Below, in pieces: positions 15,674-24,436 of a DNA stretch of 64,000 nucleotides. A model generated the notes under the pieces. The model did not search any database. It saw nothing but the letters and a program-made list of their open reading frames with translations, and was not told the DNA's origin. The position numbers and the translations under genes are program-made. The stretch comes from CAYHEQ01 sp964355795 (GTDB lineage Bacteria > Patescibacteriota > JACPGU01): the NCBI GenBank assembly GCA_964355795.1, contig CAYHEQ010000001.1, positions 1-64,000 on the forward strand. The letters run 5' to 3'. Numbering within the stretch: position 1 is the stretch's first letter; every line of letters starts with the position of its first letter.

Positions 15674-16237
15674 CGGTTTTGAACTCTTCCGAAAGCGCTC
15701 ATCCCTTCACCTCGCCTCCCTTAGTAATATTGCGAAGCGAAAAGAAATTTTTCACACTGTTGAGAGAAACAAAAAAACCAAAAAATAAACAACTTTGTAA
15801 TTACATAGTAATTAGCTCATCCCGAATGCTCGGGATTCGCGTAACTAATAGTAACTTGTTGCTTTTTTGGTTTTTATTTTTTCCGCACCTATCCGTATGA
15901 ATCCGTTTAGAATCCGTGGATATCCGTGCTTTTCGTTCCCCTCAACTGGATATTTGAGTTTTGCTTGCCTTGTTATTAAAGAACTGACGTGGCATTTATT
16001 TCAACCACAAAAAACCCGGGGTAGTCTGGACAGATTACCTCTGGTTTTTTATGTTCGCAATAAAAATGCTTTTCGCCATGTTCATCTGGTGAAAATTAGT
16101 CTTTTCAATTTCTTGGCCATTTTAACACACTTCTCGGGAACCTGTCAAGGCTTTTTCTCTTGGGCTAGCCAAAAACAAAAGAGAGCCCACGCCCTCCTTG
16201 GAAACTACTACTAATTTAACTCAAAAAAACTACCCCG
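15674..16237. other. Intergenic stretch with imperfect palindromes
   Basis: This 560-bp gap has no convincing gene. It holds a long imperfect inverted repeat (about 15770-15875) built from AAAAACCAAAAA, GTAATTAC and a central CCCGA-ATGC-TCGGG hairpin, a run of ATCCGT repeats (15890-15930), the right terminal repeat of the GC-rich block, and a hairpin with A and T tails near 16009-16050 (ACC...GGT) that could terminate either strand. Confidence 0.5.
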
Positions 16238-17299
16238 TCAAGAGGCTTCCTCTTCCGGCCTCTCTACCTGAACTTCGTCCAGTAGCTCCCTCTCCACTCC
16301 GCTGATTTTCACCACATCTTTGTCAATTTTCTTGAATTCCTTGTGCGCGACGTTATAGGCGTTAACGGTCGTGGACAAATTACCGCCCAATTTTTTCATA
16401 TACTCGTCATATTTTCTGATATGCGTATCCAAATCCCCCACTCTTTTAATGATTTCCTGCGTAGATTTCTGGATTTGCATCTGCTTCAAGCCCTGCAGAA
16501 TAGTCTGGAGAAAAGCGTAAAAAGAATTAGGACTGACGATATTGACCCGTTTTTTGCCCGCGTATTCTATGAGATCGGCAGCATTCACTCCCGCGTCGCC
16601 CACTTTATTGATCAAAAGATCGTAATAAATCGCTTCCGACGGGATGAACATCAGAGCAAAATCCATCGTCCCATTTTTCGGTTGAATATACTTGGCCGTC
16701 TCATCTATTCTATTTTTCAGATCCTGCTTGAAGGCTTTTTCTAGCTTTTCACGCACATCTTTTTCTTTACACTCTATTATTCTCGTATAATTTTCCAACG
16801 AAAATTTGGAATCAATAGGAATTATTTTGTCTTGGAGGAATATCGCCGCGTCCACGACTAAATCCGCGCCTTTGTCATCTTTACCAACCTTATACTGCAT
16901 CTCATAAACACTGGGCGGCAAAACGTTTTTTAACACTGTTTCCAAATAATATTCGCCGAGCACTCCCCGTCTTTTCGGATTTTGCAAAATATCCTGGAGA
17001 GATTGCAATTGGTCTGCGAATCCTACCACCTGTTTGTTCGTTTCGGAGAGTTTCGTCAGCTGTTCCGTCACATCAGAAATGATTTTCGCTGACTGGCCAA
17101 ATTGTATTTGCATGGACTTCTGCGACTCCCCCAATTTGGTGTCCATCGTCTCCGTCAGTTTTTGCAACTGATTTTGGAGCAGTAATAATTGTCCATCGTT
17201 TTTCTCCTCCGGCTTTTTCTTGAGCGCAAAAAACATCGCGACTACCGAAATCGCCAATAACCCGACAAGACCAACCAAAATAAATAAAAGCGTATTCAT
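16238..17299 (-). CDS. rmuC: RmuC family protein
   Basis: RmuC proteins limit recombination at inverted repeats and contain a nuclease-like core, though the biochemical activity is poorly defined. From the ATG at 17299 the product has 353 residues: one N-terminal membrane helix (LLFILVGLVGLLAISVVAMFF), a coiled coil (about 35-110), then the RmuC domain with NPKRRGVLGEYYLETVL, PIDSKFSLENY and DFALMFIPSEAIY. Its presence is notable in a genome so rich in inverted repeats. Upstream ATG 17371 would add 24 residues without a good rationale. Confidence 0.92.
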   Translation of the reverse strand: MNTLLFILVGLVGLLAISVVAMFFALKKKPEEKNDGQLLLLQNQLQKLTETMDTKLGESQKSMQIQFGQSAKIISDVTEQLTKLSETNKQVVGFADQLQSLQDILQNPKRRGVLGEYYLETVLKNVLPPSVYEMQYKVGKDDKGADLVVDAAIFLQDKIIPIDSKFSLENYTRIIECKEKDVREKLEKAFKQDLKNRIDETAKYIQPKNGTMDFALMFIPSEAIYYDLLINKVGDAGVNAADLIEYAGKKRVNIVSPNSFYAFLQTILQGLKQMQIQKSTQEIIKRVGDLDTHIRKYDEYMKKLGGNLSTTVNAYNVAHKEFKKIDKDVVKISGVERELLDEVQVERPEEEAS

Positions 17300-17343
17300 T
17301 AAACAATCATACAAAAAATAGCCATATTTTGCAATAAATAAAA

Positions 17344-17550
17344 CTACCCCCTTTCGGGGGATAAGTTCCATAGAGGGTGTTGCTTTTTCATCGCTATCTT
17401 CATTAATCTCTTGCTGAGAAAAGAATCAAGCTCTATTACTAAAACAACTTCTCCAATGACCCAAGAAATGAGATTTCTCCCAACAAAGGCGGTGGGTTGC
17501 GTAAAGCAACACTGCCTAGCCTCTTCAAGAGTAGGCTCTGGGACACGCAC
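17344..17550 (-). pseudogene. Short degraded reading frame
   Basis: A frame readable from an alternative start upstream encodes AQLTVRVPEPTLEEARQ, which looks like the start of a ribbon-helix-helix-type DNA-binding protein. It then passes through a GTTGC-TTTA-GCAAC hairpin and becomes unrecognisable. No good start codon precedes the best-conserved part. I read it as a remnant, possibly broken by a palindrome insertion, but a small real protein is not excluded. Confidence 0.3.
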
Positions 17551-17666
17551 GGTAAGCTGTGCCTTCTCAACATCATTATTAACAATTTGATATTAAAAGC
17601 AATACCACTTTACTACCAGAACAAGATAGGTATAGGTATGGACGCCACCATAGCCATTGGTGTTGT

Positions 17667-18209
17667 CTATTGATTTATCTCTGGATGTTCTTCTAAATAT
17701 CTATCTCTAATGTATACTCCCAACGTTGGTGCTGTATTCTCCATATTGCGATCGGGATTATTGTAGAAAAATACTTTCAAAAAATCCATGGATTGAGTAT
17801 CCGATAAAGTATACACCGATCTTATAGATAAAATCTCTACATCATGTTTCAACCTTGGCTTCTCATTATCTATAATACTGAAAAAGTTAGTCTTATTATC
17901 GGCAAATACCTTAGGAAAACTTAAATCTTCTAGTAATTTATTACCTGCCTCTGTAAGCCTTAGAGGGCTATAACTTTCCAGTTCTCGGTGATCAAACATA
18001 ATGCTGGTATTGCCTATCAGGGCATCCGCCACTACCTTTATATTGACTTTTACCTTTTCCATAGTTTTTTCAAGAGAAGACAGTATTTGGAGTTTCCTTC
18101 CAATATAGATACACCCACCAATGATAGCTGGTATACCTATAATGATTATTGCCTTGTTCGTAAGGTTTAGCCAATCCATATATTTTTTTACCGATATCAG
18201 CCTAAACAT
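17667..18209 (-). CDS. Unknown protein with N-terminal membrane segment
   Basis: I do not recognise this protein of up to 180 residues. A single membrane helix (IIIIGIPAIIGGCIYIG, about 22-38) is followed by a soluble domain. SYSPLRLTEAGNKLLEDL (about 80-97) resembles winged-helix segments seen in small prokaryotic proteins of unknown function. Translation may start at MDWLNLTNK (residue 11) rather than at 18209. It is followed by a gap and then rmuC; the zinc-ribbon and RDD genes lie upstream. Confidence 0.6.
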   Translation of the reverse strand: MFRLISVKKYMDWLNLTNKAIIIIGIPAIIGGCIYIGRKLQILSSLEKTMEKVKVNIKVVADALIGNTSIMFDHRELESYSPLRLTEAGNKLLEDLSFPKVFADNKTNFFSIIDNEKPRLKHDVEILSIRSVYTLSDTQSMDFLKVFFYNNPDRNMENTAPTLGVYIRDRYLEEHPEINQ

Positions 18210-18273
18210 ATCAGTAGCACGACACTATTTCAATAGCATTTATCTGCACTATATCATCTCTTGCAAATATCTA

Positions 18274-19017
18274 TTATTTCTTTGATAAAATTTTTATAGT
18301 CGTATCCGATTGAAGCCTTAGCTTATCATATGTGTAAACAGAATCTCCCCTCTTTATGAAAGCTTTGCCATTAAGCAAAAAGTTTTCGTTTCTAGAGAAT
18401 GTATCAGCTAAATCGAAAATCTCTTTGTCATATATTGTTTCCTCTTGAATCATCGGCTCTAGAGATATACCCTTGAGCGACCCAGTACGCACCACCATTG
18501 TCCTTGATAATTTATCGTGCCAAGCACTACCGCTAAAAAGAAAGGACAATGGCTCAAATGGTATAAACCTAGAAATTGTTCTCACGAGAGCTTGATCCAC
18601 TGTCTGGCTCGTACCGCCTAAATCCACAACACTCGTGCGAGTGATGAATTTACCTGGAGTCTTACCGATAGATACCTCAAATAGGAAATAGTAGAGAAAA
18701 TATAATAGTAGACCAAAAACAGAGTTGCCATGGGATGCCGAAGGCGTGATAATATAAAAAATTGCTTCAAGCACGCCTATGCACAAAGTGTCTATAATGA
18801 AACCGTAAAATCTAGTGCTAAATGGCACCAGCCTAAGAGCATAAGGATGTGTATTTTGTTTTAGCTTAAATATGCGTCGTTCTCTGAATAATTCTTCTTT
18901 TATCTTTTTTCCCAAAGCTTTCTTATTATCATTCTTTGTGCTACCTAAAACACCTCCACATTTAGAGCAGAATCTTGCCTTATCCCCAACCTTATTCCCG
19001 CACTTCACACAGTGCAT
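18274..19017 (-). CDS. Zinc-ribbon plus RDD-domain membrane protein
   Basis: I start it at ATG 19017 so that the product (247 residues) begins with the zinc ribbon MHCVKCGNKVGDKARFCSKCG, as is usual in such proteins. A charged linker precedes an RDD domain with membrane helices near 75-95 and 105-130. The RDD-like arginine and aspartate occur in STRFYGFIIDTL. RDD proteins are small membrane proteins, some proposed as transporters; the function here is unknown. The next gene upstream also starts with a zinc ribbon, so the two probably form a unit. Confidence 0.75.
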   Translation of the reverse strand: MHCVKCGNKVGDKARFCSKCGGVLGSTKNDNKKALGKKIKEELFRERRIFKLKQNTHPYALRLVPFSTRFYGFIIDTLCIGVLEAIFYIITPSASHGNSVFGLLLYFLYYFLFEVSIGKTPGKFITRTSVVDLGGTSQTVDQALVRTISRFIPFEPLSFLFSGSAWHDKLSRTMVVRTGSLKGISLEPMIQEETIYDKEIFDLADTFSRNENFLLNGKAFIKRGDSVYTYDKLRLQSDTTIKILSKK

Positions 19018-19036
19018 ATCGTCAGAAATTATATTC

Positions 19037-19324
19037 TTATAAACCATTTTCATGCAGGCATTTCTGGTACTCTTCGCCATAAAACTTATACCTAACATCT
19101 CCAGCTTGTCTAACGCAATTCTTTTTTATATTCACTGGCCTCAGTTCAAACCAATAAAATAAAAATCCAACGACAAGTAGTATCAAAATAAACCAAGCAT
19201 ATTTCATATTATTGCGCATTCTGTTCTTTTTTGTACCGCCAGCAATACTTATTGCTGACAAACCACAAAATTCACAAAAGGTGGCTTCTTTCTCTATTTT
19301 TTTACCACAATTTTCACAGAACAT
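19037..19324 (-). CDS. Zinc-ribbon membrane protein, 95 residues
   Basis: From the ATG at 19324 the protein starts MFCENCGKKIEKEATFCEFCG, a four-cysteine zinc ribbon. A basic linker, one membrane helix (WFILILLVVGFLFYWF) and a short C-terminal domain with two cysteines follow. Such zinc-ribbon/one-helix proteins are common but uncharacterised. It directly precedes the zinc-ribbon RDD gene in the same orientation, 19 bp apart. An upstream in-frame ATG at 19384 would extend the N-terminus before the ribbon and is unlikely. Confidence 0.7.
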   Translation of the reverse strand: MFCENCGKKIEKEATFCEFCGLSAISIAGGTKKNRMRNNMKYAWFILILLVVGFLFYWFELRPVNIKKNCVRQAGDVRYKFYGEEYQKCLHENGL

Positions 19325-19391
19325 AGCAAATTGATTACTTATGATATTCGCGATGTTATTATACCACACATGGTGTTCTTGCATTAAAATT

Positions 19392-22300
19392 CTACACCGC
19401 GCTATCGTCGCAATACCGACTATACGGGCATTGCTCGCAGGTCATCTGGTCGGGTGTGGCGGTAAAAGCTTGGGCTCTAATTCCCTCGGCCGCTTTTTTG
19501 ATATTTTCTTTGGTTTTGGCAATAGTCTTCTCGTCCGGTGTGGCCTTGCCCAAAATCCCTGATTCTAGGAAAAATAGGCCCACTTCATCTGGCATCTTAC
19601 CATCATTTTCTTCCACCGCCAGCGCGTAAATAGCCAACTGAATGCTTTCTTTGGCTCTCCTCTCCGCCTTTTCTTCGCTGTCGATACTGGAAGTTTTGAA
19701 GTCGATGATGCGAATTTTCCCCTCCTCCGGCTCTTCCAAGATGTCAATCCGTCCCTCAATAATAATATCGTCCAGTGTGAAAGTAAATTTTTTCTCCACT
19801 TCCTTGACATTAAAAATCTTGGAATAAGAGTGGACAAATTTCTTAATCACCTCAATTCCTTGGTCAAATCTCTGCTTCTCATGCTCGGCGGAAAGAAATC
19901 CTTCCGAGCTCCAATTGTCGCGGTAAATATTCAACAATTCTTCCAGTGTCAAATCGCCTGAAAGTTCCCGAGGTCGCACCTCCGTCCGCTTCGCTCCCCG
20001 AGGAACGACCTCTTGAGCTATTTGGTCATTATAATTTGTTTGTAATTTGTAATTTGTAATTTGTAATTTTCTTTTATAATATTCTTCAATCACCTTGTGC
20101 ACAGCTCGCCCAAAAATCACCCTTGGGTCGGTCATCAGCCGAATCGGCGTGATGTGGATATATTTGTATTTCCGCGGACAAGTCAGATAATCATCCACTT
20201 CCGCTCTTGACAGACGTAGCTTCCCTTCGCACATCTTGAGGCGAGTGGAATAAAGTGGCTCGGCTTGAGGCTGGTGTTGCTGGATGCGCTCAATCGGGGA
20301 AAAAGTAATCATCTCGGGCGCCACCTTACCCTGCCCCACCGCTTCCGCTACAAAACGCGAGACTTTTGTGGTTCTTTTGCCACCGTAATCTCGTCCAGCG
20401 GAGAGATACAATTTTTTCTTGGCGCGCGTCATTCCAACATAAAAAAGTCGGCGCTCTTCTTGAACATGGACATCACCCTCGGGTAATTTTTCTTTAATCA
20501 ATTCTACTGGCACCTCAAAAGTATTACTGCGGTTCGCCCCCGGAAAACGCGAGTCAATCAATCCCGCCATAAAAACATAATCAAATTCCAGCCCCTTGGC
20601 GGCGTGAAAAGTCAGCACTCGTACCGCGTCAAAATTGGGGTCGTCAGAGGACTCTTTCGCATCCTCCCCTACTTCCAATAGAACATCAAGGTATTCCATA
20701 AATTTCTGCAATCCCGTGTCCAAATTAGCGTCTTGAAAGCCCCGAATACGGTCAAAAAATGAGGCAATAGAAATAATCTTTTCGGCATCAGCGATACTCC
20801 CCTCTTTTTCCCGTGAAGAAAGCATTTTCAGGTAATCACTCTCTTGCAAGAATTCGTAAAGAATCTCGCCTGTATTCTTACCGACACTCTCGCGCCGAAA
20901 CTTCGTCAAAAGATCTAATGCTTTTTCTATTTTTCCGCGTTCTTCTGCGTTAATTTCCGCGACTTTTCCGCGCAAATACTCTTCAAGTGGAATGTTGGTA
21001 GAGCGCACTTTGTGGAGGATTACGCTCAAACCATCATAACCCACCCCCACTACTTCACTGGTCAGCAAATTAAACAGAGCCAAATTGTCGGTCGGATTGG
21101 AGAGAATAGAGAGAAAAGAAATGAGTATCTTAATAACCTGTTTACGGAAAAGCCCCTCCGCGCCAGAAAAGGTGAAGGGAATTTTGTGCGCCGAAAGAGC
21201 ATTGGTGAAAGCTAAAGCATTCTTGTTGCCTCGCACGAGAATGGCAAAATCAGAATAATTATTTTCTTGTTTTTTTAATTTTTTAATTTCTTCGGCGACA
21301 GAGGCTGCTTCTTCTTGTTCTGAATCCTTGTAAATAAATTCCGGCTCACTCCCCTGCTCGGTGGCAGAAATTAATTTTTTATCAATCTTGTATTTCGTCT
21401 CCAGCCGTTCTTCATTATTTTTTATGAGGCGGTAACTCGCATCCAAAATTGCCTGGGTCGAGCGATAATTTTCCTTTAAGACAATTTGCTTCACATTGGG
21501 GTACTGCTCCGTAAAGGCCATAATGTTGGACACCGACGCCCCGCGAAATTTGTAAATAGACTGATCGTCATCACCAACGACGGTAACCACTGGGCATGGC
21601 AGATTGCAGATTTCAGATTGCAGATTGTTTTGAATTTCGGATTTTGGATTTTTGATTTGTTTGGGATTTTGGATTTGAGATTTGAGATTTGCTATAGTCA
21701 AAATCTTTAGAAGTTCGTTTTGACTATAGTTGGTGTCTTGGAATTCGTCAACTAAAATATATTTGTAGGTTTGGCGTAATCTGGCGAGAAGAGAAGGTTT
21801 TTCCTGCAAAGCCTTCAACATGTATAATAAGGTATCGCCAAAATCCAGTCGATCAGAGGCAATCATCATTTTTTGATAAGTCGCATACGCTCGCGCCAGC
21901 TCCAAATGCTTTTCTGCTTCCTCTTTTTCCGCCTCGATTTGCGCTTTGTCTGCGCTGGTCTGCGCGAAGTCAGTGTAGGTCTGCGGTTCTATCACCTCGT
22001 CTTTGAGGCGTGAAAAATATTTGAGCATATCGGCAATAAATTTCGTCGGGTCAGAAAGAGGGCGGAAAATTTTCAAATCAAAATCAAAAATCCTTTCGCG
22101 AACGAAAAGAATTTGTTGGATATCAGAGAGCACTTTGAAATTGGTGGAAAAGCCGAGATAGTAAGCGTTTTCTTGCAAAAATTCTTCAGCAAACGAGTGG
22201 AAAGTTTTGATTTTCACATCATTGTAACCATAAGGCGCGATGATATCCACGCGCTCCTCCATTTCGTAAGCGGCTTTTTTGGTAAAGGTGAGAGCGAGAA

Positions 22301-22469
22301 TTTCCGAGGGCTTTGCTAATTTTTCCGCAATCAAATAGGCTATTTTTTTCGTAATGACCGCGGTCTTTCCAGTCCCCGCGCCGGCCACGATTAAAAGAGG
22401 TCCGTCATTATATTTGACGGCCTCTCTTTGCTCGGAATTGAGCCCCTCCAATATTTCATCAGCTTGCAT
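19392..22469 (-). CDS. UvrD/AddA-like helicase fused to a PD-(D/E)XK nuclease
   Basis: The 1025-residue protein has Walker A AGAGTGKTA (about 29-37), motif II ILVDEFQDTN (about 238), VGDDDQSIYKFRGA (about 294), the UvrD C-terminal motifs TFHAAKGLEFDYVF and EERRLFYVGMTRAKKKL, and a C-terminal nuclease domain. The nuclease has RLSRAEVDDYLTCPRKY, IIDFKTSS and CEQCPYSRYC; the four cysteines match the 4Fe-4S arrangement of AddB- or Cas4-like nucleases. It probably acts in double-strand-break repair. Three or four stretches look like inserted repeats: about 165-183 (QTSADKAQIEAEKEE), about 260-290 (SQIQNPKQIKNPKSEIQ), about 795-811 (KLQITNYKLQTNYN) and about 820-834 (VPRGAKRTEVRPR). All are in frame and all have repeat-like DNA. 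Confidence 0.9.
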   Translation of the reverse strand: MQADEILEGLNSEQREAVKYNDGPLLIVAGAGTGKTAVITKKIAYLIAEKLAKPSEILALTFTKKAAYEMEERVDIIAPYGYNDVKIKTFHSFAEEFLQENAYYLGFSTNFKVLSDIQQILFVRERIFDFDLKIFRPLSDPTKFIADMLKYFSRLKDEVIEPQTYTDFAQTSADKAQIEAEKEEAEKHLELARAYATYQKMMIASDRLDFGDTLLYMLKALQEKPSLLARLRQTYKYILVDEFQDTNYSQNELLKILTIANLKSQIQNPKQIKNPKSEIQNNLQSEICNLPCPVVTVVGDDDQSIYKFRGASVSNIMAFTEQYPNVKQIVLKENYRSTQAILDASYRLIKNNEERLETKYKIDKKLISATEQGSEPEFIYKDSEQEEAASVAEEIKKLKKQENNYSDFAILVRGNKNALAFTNALSAHKIPFTFSGAEGLFRKQVIKILISFLSILSNPTDNLALFNLLTSEVVGVGYDGLSVILHKVRSTNIPLEEYLRGKVAEINAEERGKIEKALDLLTKFRRESVGKNTGEILYEFLQESDYLKMLSSREKEGSIADAEKIISIASFFDRIRGFQDANLDTGLQKFMEYLDVLLEVGEDAKESSDDPNFDAVRVLTFHAAKGLEFDYVFMAGLIDSRFPGANRSNTFEVPVELIKEKLPEGDVHVQEERRLFYVGMTRAKKKLYLSAGRDYGGKRTTKVSRFVAEAVGQGKVAPEMITFSPIERIQQHQPQAEPLYSTRLKMCEGKLRLSRAEVDDYLTCPRKYKYIHITPIRLMTDPRVIFGRAVHKVIEEYYKRKLQITNYKLQTNYNDQIAQEVVPRGAKRTEVRPRELSGDLTLEELLNIYRDNWSSEGFLSAEHEKQRFDQGIEVIKKFVHSYSKIFNVKEVEKKFTFTLDDIIIEGRIDILEEPEEGKIRIIDFKTSSIDSEEKAERRAKESIQLAIYALAVEENDGKMPDEVGLFFLESGILGKATPDEKTIAKTKENIKKAAEGIRAQAFTATPDQMTCEQCPYSRYCDDSAV

Positions 22470-22540
22470 AGGATCATTTTACCACAAAACAAAGAGGCGC
22501 GATACTCGCACTTCCGCACAAAACACTCTAACGAGTCTCC

Positions 22541-22990
22541 CTATTCCGCTAGTTCAATTTTGGTCACATCCATCAAAGCTCCGTCCCCTTCTACCGTTGG
22601 CTGGCTGACACCATAGACCTTCACATTCTTCCCAATATATTTGTCCAAATTAACCGCTTTTGATTCCAAAATGACTAACGTAATCCCACCCGCTTCCAGA
22701 TAATGCGTTCCTTGCTGGTAAATAGATGCCTCCAATTTCCTCACCACTCCCTCCAAATTACCAGTTTTGCTACCAAAGATATTATCCAGTTGGTTCTGGG
22801 CGCTAGATGATTGCCCACCCAAAAGCTCATTATTCAAGTCTCTTTTGGCCTTGACCTCATCGGCGATGTTATCTCCGGTGCTTTCATCGCGCGGTATTGT
22901 TACCAAGGTGCTAACCGAAATGCCCAAAGAAATCACAAAAATTGCGATAATTGCGATGAAGATCCATTTTTTGCCAGAGTCATTTCCCAT
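22541..22990 (-). CDS. Unknown protein with N-terminal membrane helix and OB-like domain
   Basis: This 149-residue protein has one membrane helix near the N-terminus (WIFIAIIAIFVISLGISVSTL). After a linker comes a beta-rich domain (about 80-149) containing GNLEGVVRKLEASIYQQGTHYLE and KYIGKNVKVYGVSQP. The pattern G..V...V......G is reminiscent of small OB-fold domains in exported proteins, but this is only a resemblance. It lies between the UvrD-like gene and RNase H and has two palindromic repeats upstream. Confidence 0.6.
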   Translation of the reverse strand: MGNDSGKKWIFIAIIAIFVISLGISVSTLVTIPRDESTGDNIADEVKAKRDLNNELLGGQSSSAQNQLDNIFGSKTGNLEGVVRKLEASIYQQGTHYLEAGGITLVILESKAVNLDKYIGKNVKVYGVSQPTVEGDGALMDVTKIELAE

Positions 22991-23036
22991 AACAATAAAT
23001 TACTTTTTCTAATTCGAGTCTAATCCGAGGTTCGAC

Positions 23037-23128
23037 CTTAAACAGCTAATTCTCAAGGTCGAACCTCTAGGGGTCTGTTATCCGAGGTTCGACCTTAGCT
23101 TCTGAACTTCCCCAAGGTCGAACCTCGG
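23037..23128. repeat. Two palindromes of the GAGGTTCGACCT family
   Basis: Copies occupy 23037-23067 and 23082-23128 in the gap between the OB-like gene and RNase H. The second has a longer CCGAGGTTCGACCTT arm and the TAGCTTCTGAACTTCCCC loop that recurs, with changes, at 36997, 37888, 38916 and 44557. Confidence 0.8.
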
Positions 23129-23173
23129 ATTTAGGACATGTTCCGTTGTTCAATAGTAAATTACTTTTTCTAA

Positions 23174-23569
23174 TCAATACTTGTCCAATTCCTGATTTAC
23201 CAAAGCGTCCGCTTCTTTATTTTTTTCTCGCCGAATATGCGTGAAGGTGATTTTTTCAAAATGGCCTTTCAATACGCAAACCTTGGCAAAAAGTGGCTTC
23301 AAACCCTCATCTTTGACCCGATATTGGCCATTTAACTGTTTGACCACCAATTCGCTGTCAAGAAAACATTTCACTTCCCCTTTCGTTATGGTCAAAAGTT
23401 TTTTCAACCCCAAAACTAACCCCTCGTATTCCGCCTGATTGTTGGTAGTTTTTCCTAAAAAAACTGCTCCATTGGCCACTATCTTTTCGCCCTTTTTTAT
23501 CACAAAAGCTCCCGCTGCCGGTCCCGGATTCCCTCTTGCCCCTCCGTCCGTGAATAATTCGTAAATCAT
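23174..23569 (-). CDS. rnhA: Ribonuclease HI family protein
   Basis: RNase HI degrades the RNA strand of RNA-DNA hybrids. The 131-residue protein has the expected acidic residues: Asp in FTDGGARGNPGP (residue 8), Glu in NNQAEYEGL, Asp in FLDSELVVKQLNG and Asp in EKNKEADALVNQ. It is the short type without the basic protrusion, common in archaea and many bacteria. It follows the type IV pilus pseudopilin genes on the same strand by 23 bp. Confidence 0.9.
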   Translation of the reverse strand: MIYELFTDGGARGNPGPAAGAFVIKKGEKIVANGAVFLGKTTNNQAEYEGLVLGLKKLLTITKGEVKCFLDSELVVKQLNGQYRVKDEGLKPLFAKVCVLKGHFEKITFTHIRREKNKEADALVNQELDKY

Positions 23570-23592
23570 AAATCGTGAATCTTAAATCTTTC

Positions 23593-24228
23593 TTAATAGC
23601 TTCTACTCGTCGCTGACGATGTGAGGTTGGTTTCTCCGCGCACCATCTGATTGCCAGAATCTAGATTAGCTCCGCTAGTAGCCTTGATGGCCACTTGAAG
23701 CTTTGGTGGCATTGACAAATTAGGGCTACTGGTTACTGAAAAGGAAAAATTTTTGATCACCACTTTTTTATTATCATTGAGATCTACGGGGGTTGATGAA
23801 GTAAAGCTAGCGCTACCGATAGTTTTGGTTTCCTTGGTCTGTTTTAGTAGGCCGTCATCGCAAACAGCGGGGTTGGCGCAAACGAGACTAAAGATGTTAC
23901 GAGAGACTTGACTCGTTTTGAAATCCGTAGAATAAATAACCAGCGCGTTCCCTTCCTTCTGATAGGCATGGATAGTTCTCGCCCCGCCCTTGGTCGGTAG
24001 ATTATCGTATTCGCCGTTAGCCGCCTTGGCTTCACGGATTATTGATTCCAAAACATAACGAGTATCTTGTTGTGTTTTACGCAAAATACTAGCGCGCCTC
24101 TCCAAATTGACGGTGCTCACTAGCGCGTCAGTTGAGAGCGTTACAAAAATAGCGAAGATGGATATCGCCACCAAAAGCTCGATCAAAGTAAAGCCTTTTT
24201 CTTTAGGTTTTAGGTTTTTGTTTTTCAT
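23593..24228 (-). CDS. Type IV pseudopilin (PilW/PulJ-like)
   Basis: The N-terminus has the class III cleavage motif KEKG|FTLIELLVAISIFAIF, with Glu5 after the cut, followed by a hydrophobic helix and a C-terminal domain with two cysteines (VCANPAVC). Its size (211 residues) fits a minor pilin of the J/W type. PilD, encoded at 25647-26465, would process it. It is last in a run of three pseudopilins and probably forms part of the pilus tip. The specific J-type assignment is tentative. Confidence 0.8.
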   Translation of the reverse strand: MKNKNLKPKEKGFTLIELLVAISIFAIFVTLSTDALVSTVNLERRASILRKTQQDTRYVLESIIREAKAANGEYDNLPTKGGARTIHAYQKEGNALVIYSTDFKTSQVSRNIFSLVCANPAVCDDGLLKQTKETKTIGSASFTSSTPVDLNDNKKVVIKNFSFSVTSSPNLSMPPKLQVAIKATSGANLDSGNQMVRGETNLTSSATSRSY

Positions 24229-24237
24229 AATATGTAA

Positions 24238-24421
24238 GCGATGCGAATGATGCGAATTATCATGCCTGCCCGCAATGCTCTCGCCCGAAGCTTTTCATAT
24301 CTGTTTATAATTATCGTACGTAATATTTAGGGAGCAAACAATATGGGTGGGGCGCATAGCGAGGCGGGCGGGCGAATCTACGAATCTTGTGCGAATTTAT
24401 TCGCGATAATTCGCGTTAATT
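24238..24421. repeat. GCGATGCGAAT-family palindrome containing a 115-bp element
   Basis: The intergenic space between two pseudopilin genes holds GCGAAT-rich arms, with the 115-bp repeat 24262-24377 sitting inside. The same nested arrangement is seen at 46029-46267. Confidence 0.75.
24262..24377. mobile_element. 115-bp dispersed repeat with GC-rich inverted ends (MITE-like), copy 1
   Basis: It starts ATGCCTGCCCGC and ends GCGGGCGGGCGAAT, imperfect terminal inverted repeats, with an AT-rich middle. The second copy at 46049-46163 differs at about three positions. It has no coding capacity and appears to have inserted into a pre-existing GCGAAT palindrome. A non-autonomous transposable element is the simplest reading, with no direct evidence of a transposase. 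Confidence 0.75.
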
Positions 24422-24436
24422 AGAGAAAATTAGCGA

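Larger units (their letters stand above)
14058..15958. mobile_element. GC-rich block bounded by terminal inverted repeats (putative mobile element)
   Basis: The left end at 14058-14080 (CTCAATATCCAGTTGAGG then AAAAC) and the right end at 15935-15958 are inverted copies matching at about 20 of 24 positions, with similarity continuing a few bases inward (AACNAAAAG). Inside are a 440-codon gene of distinctly higher GC, a 20-codon frame with a strong Shine-Dalgarno site, and a terminator. No transposase is recognisable. I infer a small mobile or integrated unit; the origin is unknown. Confidence 0.55.
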
